Shown here: positions 8,932 through 19,387 of the stretch, one piece after another
Layout of the letters: each line of letters opens with the position of its first letter
Numbering within the stretch: position 1 is the stretch's first letter
Source of the DNA: Friedmanniella luteola
GTDB taxonomy: Bacteria > Actinomycetota > Actinomycetes > Propionibacteriales > Propionibacteriaceae
Direction: 5' to 3'
NCBI RefSeq assembly: GCF_900105065.1
Contig: NZ_LT629749.1
Location: forward strand, 4,278,001 to 4,342,000
DNA length: 64,000 bases
Notes under the pieces: generated by a model
Told to the model about the DNA's origin: nothing
Databases searched by the model: none
What the model saw: only the letters and a program-made list of their open reading frames with translations
Made by a program: the position numbers and the translations under genes

Positions 8932-9213
8932 GTGAAGGCCATCTGGAACGACACCGTGATCGCGCAGTCCGAGGATACCGTGGTGGTGGAGGGCAACCAC
9001 TACTTCCCGCTGGAGTCGGTCACTCCCGGCGTGCTCGAGCCGACCACCACGCACACGGTCTGCCCCTGGAAGGGCACCGCCAGCTACTACAGCGTCCAGG
9101 TGGGGGGCGAGACCAACGTCGACGCCGCCTGGACCTACCCGGAGCCGAAGCCGGCGGCCGCCGAGATCACGGACCGGCTGGCGTTCTGGAAGGGCGTCCG
9201 CGTCGTCGACTGA
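8932..9213 (+). CDS. DUF427 domain protein
   Basis: The 93-residue product matches the compact DUF427 fold: KAIWNDTVIAQSEDTVVVEGNHYFP at the start, TVCPWKGTASYYSV in the middle and AAWTYPEPKPAA near the end. The CPWKG and W-x-YP segments are the family signature. GTG at 8932 follows GAGGAG with good spacing. The biochemical role of DUF427 proteins is not established. CAGGAT at 8891-8896 may be the -10 box. Confidence 0.88.
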   Translation: MKAIWNDTVIAQSEDTVVVEGNHYFPLESVTPGVLEPTTTHTVCPWKGTASYYSVQVGGETNVDAAWTYPEPKPAAAEITDRLAFWKGVRVVD

Positions 9214-9256
9214 GCGCCGCGCCGGGGACCGGCCGCGGCACCCGAACCGACCACGC

Positions 9257-10276
9257 TCAGCGCCAGCCGAGCGCCGGCGCCACGTGCTCGAGCACCGACT
9301 GGAGCAGGTGGGCGTTGTAGTCGACCCCGAGCTGGTTGGGCACCGTGATCAGCAGCGTGTCCGCCGCCGCCACGGCCTCGTCCTCCGCCAGCTCCCGGAC
9401 CAGCTGGTCCGGCTCGCCCGCGTAGGTCTTGCCGAAGCGCGCCCGCCCGCCGTCGAGGATGCCGACCTGGTCCTGACCGCCGGACTCGCGTCCGAAGTAG
9501 GCCCGGTCGAGGTCGCTCACGAGGGGGAGGATGCTGCGGCTCACCGACACCCGGGGCGTGCGGTCGTGACCGGCCTCGGCCCAGGCGGTGCGGAAGCGCT
9601 CGATCTGCTCGGCCTGCAGCTGGGAGAAGGGCACCCCGGTGTCCTCGCTGAGCAGCGTGGAGCTCATCAGGTTCATGCCCTGCTGCGCCGTCCACTCCGC
9701 GGTCGCGCGGGTTCCGGCCCCCCACCAGATCCGGTCCCGCAGTCCCGGGGAGTGCGGCTCGATGCGCAGCAGCCCGGGCGGGTTGGCGAACATCGGACGC
9801 GGGTTCGGCTCGGCGAAACCCCGCCCCTCGAGCACCTCGAGGAAGACGGCCGTGTGCTGGCGCGCCATCTCGGCGTGGTCCGAGCCCCCGGCCGGCAGGT
9901 GGCCGAAGTACCGGTAGCCGTCGACGACCTGCTCGGGCGATCCCCGGCTGACGCCGAGCTGCAACCGACCGCCCGAGATGAGGTCGGCGGCGCCGGCGTC
10001 CTCGGCCATGTAGAGCGGGTTCTCGTACCGCATGTCGATGATGCCGGTGCCGATCTCGATCCGGCTGGTGCGGGCGCCGACGGCGGCCAGCAGCGGGAAG
10101 GGCGACGCCAGCTGCCGGGCGAAGTGGTGGACGCGGTAGTAGGCGCCGTCCACCCCGAGCTCCTCGGCGGCGACGGCCAGCTCGATGGACTGCGTGAGCG
10201 CGTCCGCCGCCGACCGCGTCGCCGAGTGCGGCGAGGGGTTCCAGTGCCCGAAGGACAGGAAGCCGATGTTCTTCAT
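9257..10276 (-). CDS. LLM-class flavin-dependent monooxygenase (luciferase-like)
   Basis: The 339-residue TIM-barrel protein begins MKNIGFLSFGHW and contains ELGVDGAYYRVHHFA, RIEIGTGIIDMRYENP and GGRLQLGVSRGSP, the usual order of luciferase-like enzymes. LWWGAG-type sequence (RIWWGAGTRATAEW) provides the later flavin-side loop. It should use reduced FMN and oxygen on an unknown substrate. ATG at 10276 has GAGG 5 bases upstream. It lies downstream of hspR but has its own upstream spacer holding an operator-like set of half sites, so it is probably a separate unit. Confidence 0.87.
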   Translation of the reverse strand: MKNIGFLSFGHWNPSPHSATRSAADALTQSIELAVAAEELGVDGAYYRVHHFARQLASPFPLLAAVGARTSRIEIGTGIIDMRYENPLYMAEDAGAADLISGGRLQLGVSRGSPEQVVDGYRYFGHLPAGGSDHAEMARQHTAVFLEVLEGRGFAEPNPRPMFANPPGLLRIEPHSPGLRDRIWWGAGTRATAEWTAQQGMNLMSSTLLSEDTGVPFSQLQAEQIERFRTAWAEAGHDRTPRVSVSRSILPLVSDLDRAYFGRESGGQDQVGILDGGRARFGKTYAGEPDQLVRELAEDEAVAAADTLLITVPNQLGVDYNAHLLQSVLEHVAPALGWR

Positions 10277-10283
10277 GCTGGCC

Positions 10284-10305
10284 TCAACGCTGTTGAAGGA
10301 TCAAC
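10284..10305. promoter_or_regulatory. Three alternating half sites before the luciferase-like gene
   Basis: TCAAC at 10284-10288, GTTGA at 10292-10296 and TCAAC at 10301-10305 make two overlapping palindromes, with gaps of 3 and 4 bases, just 8 bases upstream of the start codon. This looks like a repressor site; the cognate regulator is not evident. Confidence 0.4.
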
Positions 10306-10349
10306 CATTCCGGAGGATCCGCTCGTCGGACGAGGCTCCTGGGGCCCGC

Positions 10350-10778
10350 TCACCGGGCGGTGATCGCCCGCGGAGCCGGCCGCCGCCGGGCCGCCGCGGC
10401 GCCCAGCCGGACGTCGCCGGTCGGGTCCGCGGTGAACACCCGGGTCCCCGACGCGGCGGCCCGGGCCAGGGCGAGCAGCTCGTCGAGCTGCGCGACCTGG
10501 ACCCGGAGCGTGTCGATCTCGTCCTGCATCGCCAGGATCCGGCGGATGCCCTCGAGGTTGATGCCCTCGTCCTGGCTGAGCCGCTGGATCAGCCGCAGCT
10601 GGGCGATGTTGCGGGCCGAGTAGCGGCGGCCGCGCTTGGCGGTCCGCCGCGGCTGGACGAGGCCGATCCGGTCGTAGGTCCGCAGGGTCTGCGGGTGCAT
10701 GCCGGCCAGCTGGGCCGCGACCGAGATCACGAAGACGGGCGCGTCGTGGTCGATCCGCTGCGGGAGCTCTGCTGCCAC
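10350..10778 (-). CDS. hspR: HspR, MerR-family heat-shock repressor
   Basis: The 142-residue product has an N-terminal MerR winged helix (VFVISVAAQLAGMHPQTLRTYDRIGLV, RRYSARNIAQL) and a short coiled coil (EGINLEGIRRILAMQDEIDTLR). This is the form of HspR, which binds HAIR inverted repeats with DnaK as co-repressor. It is the last gene of dnaK-grpE-dnaJ-hspR, the standard actinobacterial order, and the promoter region of that operon carries three HAIR-like sites, so autoregulation is expected. GTG at 10778 follows GGAGGAGG. No effector domain follows the helix, as usual for HspR. Confidence 0.95.
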   Translation of the reverse strand: MAAELPQRIDHDAPVFVISVAAQLAGMHPQTLRTYDRIGLVQPRRTAKRGRRYSARNIAQLRLIQRLSQDEGINLEGIRRILAMQDEIDTLRVQVAQLDELLALARAAASGTRVFTADPTGDVRLGAAAARRRPAPRAITAR

Positions 10779-10807
10779 GTCGTCACCTCCTCCCGGTCGT
10801 CCCCGGC

Positions 10808-11968
10808 TCAGCTGAACAGCTTGGCCCGGGGGTTGGACGCCCCGACGGCCTCGCCGTAGCTGGACAGGGCTTCCTTCGCCTTCTCGTTGAGCGCCTCGGG
10901 CACCGTCACCTCGACGGAGACCAGCAAGTCGCCCTTGCTGCCGTCCCGCTTGCCGACGCCCTTGCCGCGCACCCGGAAGGTGCGCCCGTTGGGCGTGCCG
11001 GCCGGCACGCGCAGCTTGACGGGGGCGCCGCCGAGCGTCGGCACCTCGATCTCGGCGCCCAGCGCGGCCTCGTTGAAGGTGACCGGCGCGGTGAGCGTCA
11101 GGTTGTCGCCCTTGCGGCCGAACACCGGGTGCGGGCGGACGTGCACGACGACGTAGAGGTCGCCCGCCGCCCCGCCGTTCTCACCGGCGCCACCCTTGCC
11201 CTTGAGCCGGATCCGCTGGCCGTCGGTGACGCCCGCCGGGATCCGGACCTGCATGGTGCGGGTGGACTTGCCCCGGCCGGAGCCGTGGCAGACCGGGCAC
11301 GGGTCGTCGACGACCATGCCCCGGCCGCGGCAGTCGCGGCAGGGCTCGGTGACGGCGAAGACGCCACCCGAGGTCGAGGTCTGCATGCCGCTGCCCTCGC
11401 AGGTGGGGCACACCTTGGGCACCGTGCCGGCCTTCGCGCCGGTGCCGTGGCACTGCACGCACGCGGCGTCGGAGACCATCTGCATGCCGACGGTGACGCC
11501 CTCGATCGCCTGGACGAAGTCGACGGTCACCTCGCCCTCGACGTCGCTGCCCCGTCGGGGCCCGCGGCTGCTGGACGTGCGCGTGGTCGCGGTCCGCGTC
11601 CCACCCGCCCCGTTGAACAGGCCGCCGAACAGGTCGGAGAAGCCGGTGTCGCCGGCCTGGCGGAACAGGTCGTCCACCGACCCCCCGCCCGCGCCGGCGC
11701 CGCCGCTCCGCGGGAAGCGGAACCCACCCCCGCCGAACAGCCGCCGGGCCTCGTCGTACTCCTTGCGCTTGCTCTCGCTCGACAGCACGTCGTTGGCCTC
11801 GGACACCTCCTTGAAGCGCCGCTCGGCCTCGGGGTTGCCGGGGTTCTGGTCCGGGTGGTTCTCCCGGGCCAGCTGCCGGTAGGCCTTCTTGATGTCCTCG
11901 GGCTTGGCGTCCTTCGCCACCCCCAGGACCTTGTAGAAGTCCTTCTCGATCCAGTCCTTCGTGCTCAC
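10808..11968 (-). CDS. dnaJ: DnaJ co-chaperone (type I J-protein)
   Basis: The 386-residue product shows the full type I plan. The J domain at 1-75 contains the HPD motif ([10 protein letters not shown]), followed by a Gly/Phe-rich stretch at ~77-125. Four zinc-binding CxxCxGxG repeats follow ([32 protein letters not shown]), then the C-terminal substrate domains. It stimulates DnaK ATPase and delivers unfolded clients. The N-terminus ([13 protein letters not shown]) is of the DnaJ1 type found in heat-shock operons, not the second housekeeping DnaJ. GTG at 11968 follows GGGGAGG. A strong hairpin separates it from grpE upstream. Confidence 0.97.
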   Translation of the reverse strand: MSTKDWIEKDFYKVLGVAKDAKPEDIKKAYRQLARENHPDQNPGNPEAERRFKEVSEANDVLSSESKRKEYDEARRLFGGGGFRFPRSGGAGAGGGSVDDLFRQAGDTGFSDLFGGLFNGAGGTRTATTRTSSSRGPRRGSDVEGEVTVDFVQAIEGVTVGMQMVSDAACVQCHGTGAKAGTVPKVCPTCEGSGMQTSTSGGVFAVTEPCRDCRGRGMVVDDPCPVCHGSGRGKSTRTMQVRIPAGVTDGQRIRLKGKGGAGENGGAAGDLYVVVHVRPHPVFGRKGDNLTLTAPVTFNEAALGAEIEVPTLGGAPVKLRVPAGTPNGRTFRVRGKGVGKRDGSKGDLLVSVEVTVPEALNEKAKEALSSYGEAVGASNPRAKLFS

Positions 11969-11992
11969 GAACGCCTCCCCTCGGTGGTCAAC

Positions 11993-12015
11993 GGCCCCCG
12001 CGCACCGCGGGGGCC
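11993..12015 (-). other. Intra-operon hairpin between grpE and dnaJ
   Basis: A perfect 10-bp stem (11993-12002 with 12006-12015) closes a 3-base loop. No T-tract follows on the minus strand, so partial attenuation or an mRNA-processing/stability site is more likely than full termination. Confidence 0.5.
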
Positions 12016-12031
12016 CCGGCTGGTCAGCCGG

Positions 12032-12699
12032 TCACTGCTCCGCATCGGCCGCAGGGGTGCCCGCGCCGGTGTCGGTGGTCTGCTCCACGACCGGGGCGGC
12101 CGAGCCCTCCACGGGCTCGCCCACCGCGACGCGGGCCGGACGCAGCACCCGCTCGCCGATCCGGTAGCCGGGCTGCAGGATCTCGACGCAGGTCGGTCCG
12201 TCGACACCCTCCGCCGGCACCTGCATCAGGGCCTCGTGGATGTGCGGGTCGAACGGGTCGCCCTTGGCCCCGAAGCTCTCGAGGCCGTGCCGGGTGGTGA
12301 TCCGCTCGACCTGCTCGCCGACGGCCTTGAAGGCCCCGGCCAGCTCGCCGTGCTCGCGGGCGGAGCGGACGTCGTCCAGCACCGGCAGCAGGTCCTTGAC
12401 GAACCCCTCGAGCGCCACCTTGCGGGTCAGGTCGCGGTCGCGGTCGACGCGCCGCTTGTAGTTCACGTACTCGGCCTGCAGCCGCTGCAGGTCAGCGGTC
12501 CGCTCGGCCAGCGCCGTCTGCAGCTGCTCGACCTGCTCGTCCGGGAGACCCGGCTCCGGAGCGGCCGGGGCCTCCGGGGCGGGAGCCGCAGCGGACTGCG
12601 GCTCCCGGACCTCGAAGGTCTCCGGGTCGATGCGGCGCCGGTCGCGCACGGTCGGCCCCTGCGGGCCGTCGTGCTGGTCGTCGCTCATCGGCCGGTCGC

Positions 12700-12703
<4 letters not shown>
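12032..12703 (-). CDS. grpE: GrpE nucleotide-exchange factor
   Basis: The 223-residue product has a long disordered Pro/Ala-rich N-terminus and a coiled coil ([33 protein letters not shown]). The beta domain ends with [12 protein letters not shown] and [20 protein letters not shown], the GrpE signature. It releases ADP from DnaK. GTG at 12703 overlaps the dnaK stop as GTGA; ATG at 12688, five codons in, is the alternative start. The C-terminal ~25 residues are an acidic tail. It sits in the standard place between dnaK and dnaJ. Confidence 0.96.
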
Positions 12704-14580
<1,877 letters not shown>

Positions 14581-14611
14581 GGTGTGTTTCCTCCGATGAG
14601 TCTGTGTACTA

Positions 14612-14632
14612 CTTGAGCCTGCTGCGCTCAAC
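14612..14632. promoter_or_regulatory. HAIR operator 1 (HspR site)
   Basis: CTTGAGC, 7 bases, GCTCAAC: matches the known HspR consensus CTTGAGT-N7-ACTCAAG in both arms except the inner base of each and the last base. It lies 32 bases upstream of the dnaK start. Confidence 0.85.
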
Positions 14633-14659
14633 CTTAGTCCTTGAGCGTCCCGCGCTCAA
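14631..14659 (-). promoter_or_regulatory. dnaK promoter
   Basis: Reading the minus strand, TTGAGC (14659-14654) is followed after 17 bases by TAAGGT (14636-14631), a good -35/-10 pair. The -35 lies inside HAIR 2 and the -10 touches HAIR 1, so bound HspR would cover the promoter. Confidence 0.65.
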
Positions 14660-14660
14660 C
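14640..14660. promoter_or_regulatory. HAIR operator 2 (HspR site)
   Basis: CTTGAGC, 7 bases, GCTCAAC: the arms are identical to those of HAIR 1. The centres of the two sites are 28 bp apart. The site contains the proposed dnaK -35 box. Confidence 0.85.
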
Positions 14661-14693
14661 TATGCATGAGCGTGCGGGGATGGGCAAGGTGAA

Positions 14694-14714
14694 GTTGAGT
14701 GCATCAGGCTCAAC
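14694..14714. promoter_or_regulatory. HAIR operator 3 (HspR site)
   Basis: GTTGAGT, 7 bases, GCTCAAC: a third HAIR-like site, 44 bp from the second centre to centre and on the side of the divergent response-regulator gene. It might bring that gene under heat-shock control. The rest of the 310-bp spacer 14581-14890 shows no other feature I can support. Confidence 0.65.
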
Positions 14715-14890
14715 CCAGGGCCACGCCCCCGTATTCCCCGAGACCACGCCGTTCACCCCCCCGTCCCCGCCGGCGCCCCACCGAGGCCACCGGTGGCGGG
14801 TGCCGCAGGGCCACCCGGGCGGCGTCCGTTCACAGGAAGAGCACAGACTTCGCACAGTCCTGTCCTCAGGATGGGTGCGAACCTTGGGCC

Positions 14891-15625
14891 ATGGTCCGAA
14901 CCGACGCCGCCAGCGCACCGCTCACCCGTCCCGACGGCACCCCGATCCGGGTGCTGGCCGTCGACGACGAGACGAGCCTGACCGAGCTGCTCTCGATGGC
15001 CATGCGCTACGAGGGCTGGCAGGTCACCACGGCCGCCTCGGGCACCGCCGCGGTCAAGGCGGCGCGCGAGACCCGGCCGGACGCGATCGTCCTCGACATG
15101 ATGCTGCCGGACTTCGACGGCCTCGAGGTGATGCGCCGGATCCGCGCCGAGGACCCCGATGTCCCCGTCATCTTCCTGACGGCCAAGGACGCCGTCGAGG
15201 ACCGGATCGGCGGCCTGACGGCGGGCGGCGACGACTACGTCACCAAGCCGTTCAGCCTGGAGGAGGTCATCGCCCGGCTGCGCGCCCTGCTGCGCCGCAG
15301 CGGGGCGGCCTTCGCCAAGAGCGACTCGACGCTGGTCGTGGGCGACCTGACGCTCGACGAGGACAGCCACGAGGTGACCCGCGGCGGCACCGAGATCCAG
15401 CTGACCGCCACCGAGTTCGAGCTGCTGCGCTACCTGATGCGCAACCCCCGCCGGGTGCTGAGCAAGGCCCAGATCCTCGACCGGGTCTGGAACTACGACT
15501 TCGGCGGCCAGGCCAACGTCGTCGAGCTCTACATCTCCTACCTGCGCAAGAAGATCGACGTCGACCGGGCGCCGATGATCCACACCATGCGGGGCGCGGG
15601 GTACGTGCTGCGCCCGGCGGGGTGA
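14891..15625 (+). CDS. OmpR/PhoB-family response regulator
   Basis: The 244-residue product has a receiver domain (RVLAVDDETSL; phosphoacceptor Asp69 in IVLDMMLPD; FLTAKDA; DYVTKPF) and a C-terminal winged helix (TEFELLRYLMRNPRRVLSKAQIL, YISYLRKKID, HTMRGAGYVL). It is transcriptional output for the sensor kinase encoded immediately downstream, whose GTG overlaps its stop. ATG at 14891 is the best available start, although the ribosome site is poor, so the transcript may be leaderless or start elsewhere. The signal and regulon cannot be inferred, but it diverges from dnaK across a HAIR-rich spacer. Confidence 0.92.
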   Translation: MVRTDAASAPLTRPDGTPIRVLAVDDETSLTELLSMAMRYEGWQVTTAASGTAAVKAARETRPDAIVLDMMLPDFDGLEVMRRIRAEDPDVPVIFLTAKDAVEDRIGGLTAGGDDYVTKPFSLEEVIARLRALLRRSGAAFAKSDSTLVVGDLTLDEDSHEVTRGGTEIQLTATEFELLRYLMRNPRRVLSKAQILDRVWNYDFGGQANVVELYISYLRKKIDVDRAPMIHTMRGAGYVLRPAG

Positions 15626-17205
15626 GCACCGCCCCGGGCCTGGAGCCCGCGGTCCTCGGCCCGGCCGGCGAGCCGCCGGCTCCGCTGGGCCGCGGGACGC
15701 TCGGACGCCAGCTGGTCATCCGGGTCACCGCCCTGGTGGCCCTGGCCGCCGTGCTGCTGAGTCTCGCCACCGCCCTCGCGACCCGGCAGCTGCTGCTGCA
15801 GCAGGTCGACAAGCAGGTCGACGCCGTCTCCGCGGGCCAGCGCGGGGGGTCCCCCTCCGGACGGCCCGGCGACAAGGACGACATCGTCCAGGTCGGCAAC
15901 CCGCGGGACACCATCATCGCCGCCTTCGGGGCGGACGGCACCGTGCTGGAGAGCCGCATCCTGCGGCGCGGGTACGGGGAGCCGCCGGCCCTGGACGACG
16001 CCACCAACGCCAGCCTGGCCGCCCTCCCGGTCACGCGGGACAAGCGCTCGGTCGAGGTCGCCGGCGTCGGGCACTACCGGGTCGCCACGTACGACGTGAC
16101 CTACCAGCTCACCAACGGCAGCGGCGAGGTGCTGCAGGGCCGGGTGGTGGTCGGCGTGCCGTTGGCCGAGGTCGACCGCCTGCTGGCCCAGATCATCGGC
16201 CTGGAGACCGTGCTGAGCCTGCTGGCCGTGCTCGGCGCCCTGGTCGCGGCCCGGGCCGTCGTGCTGCGCAGCCTGCGGCCGCTCAACCGGGTCGCGGCCA
16301 CCGCGCAGCAGGTCTCCCAGCTGCCGCTGGACCGCGGCGAGGTCGCCCTGGCCGTCCGGGTGCCACCCGCCGACGCGGACCCCACGTCGGAGGTCGGCCG
16401 CGTCGGCCAGGCGCTGAACCACATGCTCACCAACGTCGAGGCCGCCCTGGAGGCGCGCCAGGCCAGCGAGACCAAGGTCCGCCGGTTCGTCGCCGACGCG
16501 TCGCACGAGCTGCGCAACCCGCTCGCCGCGATCCGCGGGTACGCCGAGCTGACGCGGCGCAGCCGCGGGGAGATGCCCGAGGACGCGGCCTTCGCGATGT
16601 CCCGGGTGGAGTCCGAGGCCGAGCGGATGTCGCGGCTGGTCGAGGACCTGCTGCTGCTGGCCCGGCTGGACTCCGGCCCGGCGATCGAGGTCGGGCCCAC
16701 CGACCTGACCGAGCTGGTGATCAACGCCGTGAGCGACGCGCGCGCCGCCGGGCCCGCGCACTCCTGGCAGCTCGACCTGCCCGCCGAGCCCGTGGTCGCC
16801 CTGGGCGACCGGCACCGGCTGCACCAGGTCGTGGTCAACCTGCTGGCCAACGCGCGCACCCACACCCCGCCGGGTACCCGCGTCGAGACCGGCCTGGAGG
16901 TCCGCGACGGGCAGGCGGTCGTCACCGTCACCGACGACGGGCCCGGCATCCCCGAGGCGATCCAGCACCACGTCTTCGAGCGGTTCACCCGCGCCGACAC
17001 CAGCCGGGTCCGCGCGGAGGGAGGCGCCTCGGGCACCAGCACCGGGCTGGGCCTGGCCATCGTCGCGGCGGTCGTCGAGGCTCACCGGGGGCACGTGACG
17101 GTGTCCAGCCGGCCCGGCCGGACCACGTTCACGGTGTGGCTGCCGCTGGCCGCCGTGCCGTCGGCGCCGCCGGTCAGCCCGTTCGCCCCGCCGGTCAGCT
17201 CCTGA
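15622..17205 (+). CDS. Sensor histidine kinase, HAMP-containing
   Basis: The 527-residue product has a first membrane helix at ~32-54, an extracytoplasmic sensor of about 140 residues, and a second helix at ~193-217 followed by a HAMP linker (SLRPLNRVAATAQQV). The phosphoaccepting His295 lies in VADASHELRNPLAAIRGY. The ATPase domain has an N box near 403 (VVNLLANARTHTP), G1 (VTDDGPGIP) and a G2 loop (GLGLAIVAAVVEAH). It should phosphorylate the OmpR-type partner encoded just before it; GTGA overlap couples the two. A Pro/Ser-rich tail ends the protein. The ligand is unknown. Confidence 0.93.
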   Translation: MSTAPGLEPAVLGPAGEPPAPLGRGTLGRQLVIRVTALVALAAVLLSLATALATRQLLLQQVDKQVDAVSAGQRGGSPSGRPGDKDDIVQVGNPRDTIIAAFGADGTVLESRILRRGYGEPPALDDATNASLAALPVTRDKRSVEVAGVGHYRVATYDVTYQLTNGSGEVLQGRVVVGVPLAEVDRLLAQIIGLETVLSLLAVLGALVAARAVVLRSLRPLNRVAATAQQVSQLPLDRGEVALAVRVPPADADPTSEVGRVGQALNHMLTNVEAALEARQASETKVRRFVADASHELRNPLAAIRGYAELTRRSRGEMPEDAAFAMSRVESEAERMSRLVEDLLLLARLDSGPAIEVGPTDLTELVINAVSDARAAGPAHSWQLDLPAEPVVALGDRHRLHQVVVNLLANARTHTPPGTRVETGLEVRDGQAVVTVTDDGPGIPEAIQHHVFERFTRADTSRVRAEGGASGTSTGLGLAIVAAVVEAHRGHVTVSSRPGRTTFTVWLPLAAVPSAPPVSPFAPPVSS

Positions 17206-17288
17206 CCGCCCCGCCGTCCCGACCGCGACGCCCGGCGACCTGAGCTGTGACCGCACCGCGGCCCGAGCCTGTGACCGCAACGCGGGCT

Positions 17289-17317
17289 GAGCTTGTCAAA
17301 GGCCCTTCAACAAGCTC
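17289..17317. terminator. Hairpin repeat between convergent genes
   Basis: GAGCTTGT (17289-17296) pairs with ACAAGCTC (17310-17317), with a further short inner AAGG/CCTT pairing, in the 136-bp space between two convergent genes. Its right half, GGCCCTTCAACAAGCTCC, recurs almost unchanged at 49141-49157, so it is a dispersed repeat that may also end transcription. Confidence 0.5.
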
Positions 17318-17341
17318 CGGGCTGAGGGCGCGGGGGCGACC

Positions 17342-19258
17342 TCAGGGCGTCGGCACGGGCTCGTCCTGCTGCGGCTCCATCGCGCTGGCCCCGCCGGGGC
17401 CCGGGGCGAACTGCGTCCGGTAGAGCTCGGCGTAGCGGCCGTCGGCGGCGAGCAGCTCGCCGTGCCGGCCGCGCTCGATGATGCGGCCGTCCTCCAGCAC
17501 GAGGATCAGGTCGGCCGAGCGGACCGTGGACAGCCGGTGGGCGATCACCAGGGCCGTGCGGCCCTGCAGGGCCTCGCCGAGGGCGGCCGTCACCGCGGCC
17601 TCCGAGGTGGAGTCCAGCGACGCCGTCGCCTCGTCCATGATCACCACCCGCGGCTGGGCCAGCAGCAGCCGGGCGATGGTCAGCCGCTGGCGCTCGCCGC
17701 CGGAGAGCCGGTAGCCCCGCTCGCCGACGACGGTGTCCAGGCCGGCCGGCAGCTCGGCGACCAGGGTCTCCAGCCGGGACCGGCGCAGCGCCGCCCACAG
17801 CTCCTCCTCGGTGGCGTCGGCGTTGGCCAGCAGCAGGTTCCCGCGGATGGAGTCGTGGAAGAGGTGCCCGTCCTGGGTGACCATCCCGAGCGCCTCCCGC
17901 AACCCGGCGAAGGTGAGGTCGCGCACGTCCACGCCGCCGATCCGGACCGCGCCGCCATCGACGTCGTAGAGCCGGGCGAGCAGCTGGGCGACCGTCGACT
18001 TGCCCGCACCCGAGGAGCCGACCAGGGCCACCATCTGCCCCGGCTCGGCCCGGAAGCTGACGTCGTGCAGGACCTGCACCCCGCCGCGGTTGTCGAGCAC
18101 GGCGACCTCCTCGAGCGAGGCCAGCGAGACCTTGTCCGCCGTCGGGTAGGCGAAGTCGACGTGGTCGAACTCGACGCCGACGGGGCCGGCCGGGACGACC
18201 GTCGCGCCGGGCCGCTCCGTGATCAGGGCCGGCAGGTCGAGGATCTCGAAGACCCGCTCGAAGCTGACGAGCGCGCTCATCACCTCGACCCGGGCGCCGG
18301 CCAGGGAGGTGAGCGGGGCGTAGAGGCGGGTGAGCAGCAGCGCCATGGTCACCACCGACCCGGCCTCCAGCGTGCCGCGCAGCGCGAACCAGCCGCCCAG
18401 CCCGTAGACCAGCGCCAGCGCCAGGGCGGAGACCAGGGTCAGGGCGGTCACGAAGACCATCTGCAGGTACGCCGAGCTGACGCCGATGTCGCGCACCCGG
18501 GTGGCGCGGACGCCGAACTCCGCGGACTCCCGGTCGGGCCGGCTGAACAGCTTGACCAGCGTCGCCCCGGGGGCGGAGAACCGCTCGGTCATCTGCGTGC
18601 TCATGGTGGAGTTGTGGTTCGCCGCCTCGAGGCGCATCGCGGCGAGCCGGCGGCCCATCCGCCGCGCCGGCAGCACGAAGACCGGGAGCAGCACCAGGGC
18701 CAGCACCGTGATCTGCCAGGACGTCGCGAGCATGACGACGAGCGCGAGGACGACGGCGACGAAGTTGCCGACGACACCCGACAGCGTGTCGGAGAACGCC
18801 CGCTGCGCGCCGATGACGTCGTTGTTCAGCCGGCTGACCAGCGCACCCGTCCGGGTCCGGGTGAAGAACGCGATCGGCATCGTCTGCACGTGGTCGAACA
18901 CGGCGCGGCGGAGGTCGAGGATCAGCGTCTCCCCGATCTGGGCCGACAGCCAGCGCGAGACGAGGCCGACCCCGGCCTCCGCGACGGCGATCCCGGCGAT
19001 CAGCAGGGCCAGCCGCACCACGACGGCCGGAGCCGACCGGCTGGTGATGGCGTCGATGACCTGACCGGCGAGCAGCGGGGTGGCGACGGCGAGGAAGGCC
19101 CCGACGACGCTCAGCAGGACGAAGAAGCCGATCGTGACGCGCTGGGGCCGGGCGAAGGCGGCGACCCGGCGGACCGTGACCCGGGAGAACGGCCGCTTCT
19201 CCTGCTGCGCCGACATCGTCCGGTACAGGGTCGACCAGGCGGCGCTCTCCATGCTCAT
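17342..19258 (-). CDS. ABC exporter half-transporter (membrane plus ATPase)
   Basis: The 638-residue product fuses a six-helix exporter domain (~35-345) to an ATPase. It shows Walker A LVGSSGAGKST, signature LSGGERQRL, Walker B VVIMDEATASLD and the switch IAHRLST. This is the layout of type IV ABC exporters (MsbA/LmrA-like, multidrug or lipid), and it probably works as a homodimer, as no partner is adjacent. ATG at 19258 lies 7 bases after a TAGGTT box, so the mRNA is probably leaderless. A second ATG lies two codons in. Its substrate cannot be told; it lies between two two-component systems, divergent from the second. Confidence 0.92.
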   Translation of the reverse strand: MSMESAAWSTLYRTMSAQQEKRPFSRVTVRRVAAFARPQRVTIGFFVLLSVVGAFLAVATPLLAGQVIDAITSRSAPAVVVRLALLIAGIAVAEAGVGLVSRWLSAQIGETLILDLRRAVFDHVQTMPIAFFTRTRTGALVSRLNNDVIGAQRAFSDTLSGVVGNFVAVVLALVVMLATSWQITVLALVLLPVFVLPARRMGRRLAAMRLEAANHNSTMSTQMTERFSAPGATLVKLFSRPDRESAEFGVRATRVRDIGVSSAYLQMVFVTALTLVSALALALVYGLGGWFALRGTLEAGSVVTMALLLTRLYAPLTSLAGARVEVMSALVSFERVFEILDLPALITERPGATVVPAGPVGVEFDHVDFAYPTADKVSLASLEEVAVLDNRGGVQVLHDVSFRAEPGQMVALVGSSGAGKSTVAQLLARLYDVDGGAVRIGGVDVRDLTFAGLREALGMVTQDGHLFHDSIRGNLLLANADATEEELWAALRRSRLETLVAELPAGLDTVVGERGYRLSGGERQRLTIARLLLAQPRVVIMDEATASLDSTSEAAVTAALGEALQGRTALVIAHRLSTVRSADLILVLEDGRIIERGRHGELLAADGRYAELYRTQFAPGPGGASAMEPQQDEPVPTP

Positions 19259-19265
19259 GCTGCCC

Positions 19266-19271
19266 AACCTA
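19266..19271 (-). promoter_or_regulatory. -10 box, leaderless promoter of the ABC exporter
   Basis: On the minus strand TAGGTT ends 7 bases before the ATG at 19258, so transcription would begin at or next to the start codon. Confidence 0.55.
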
Positions 19272-19387
19272 GGCCGCGGCACCGACAGCCCGCCGCCGCC
19301 GAGACCGTCGGGGGTGGGGACAACCCCCCACCGGCTCCGTCGGGCAGCCGGATGGGCACGGGAGCCGCGTTCGACGAGCGTGGAGCC

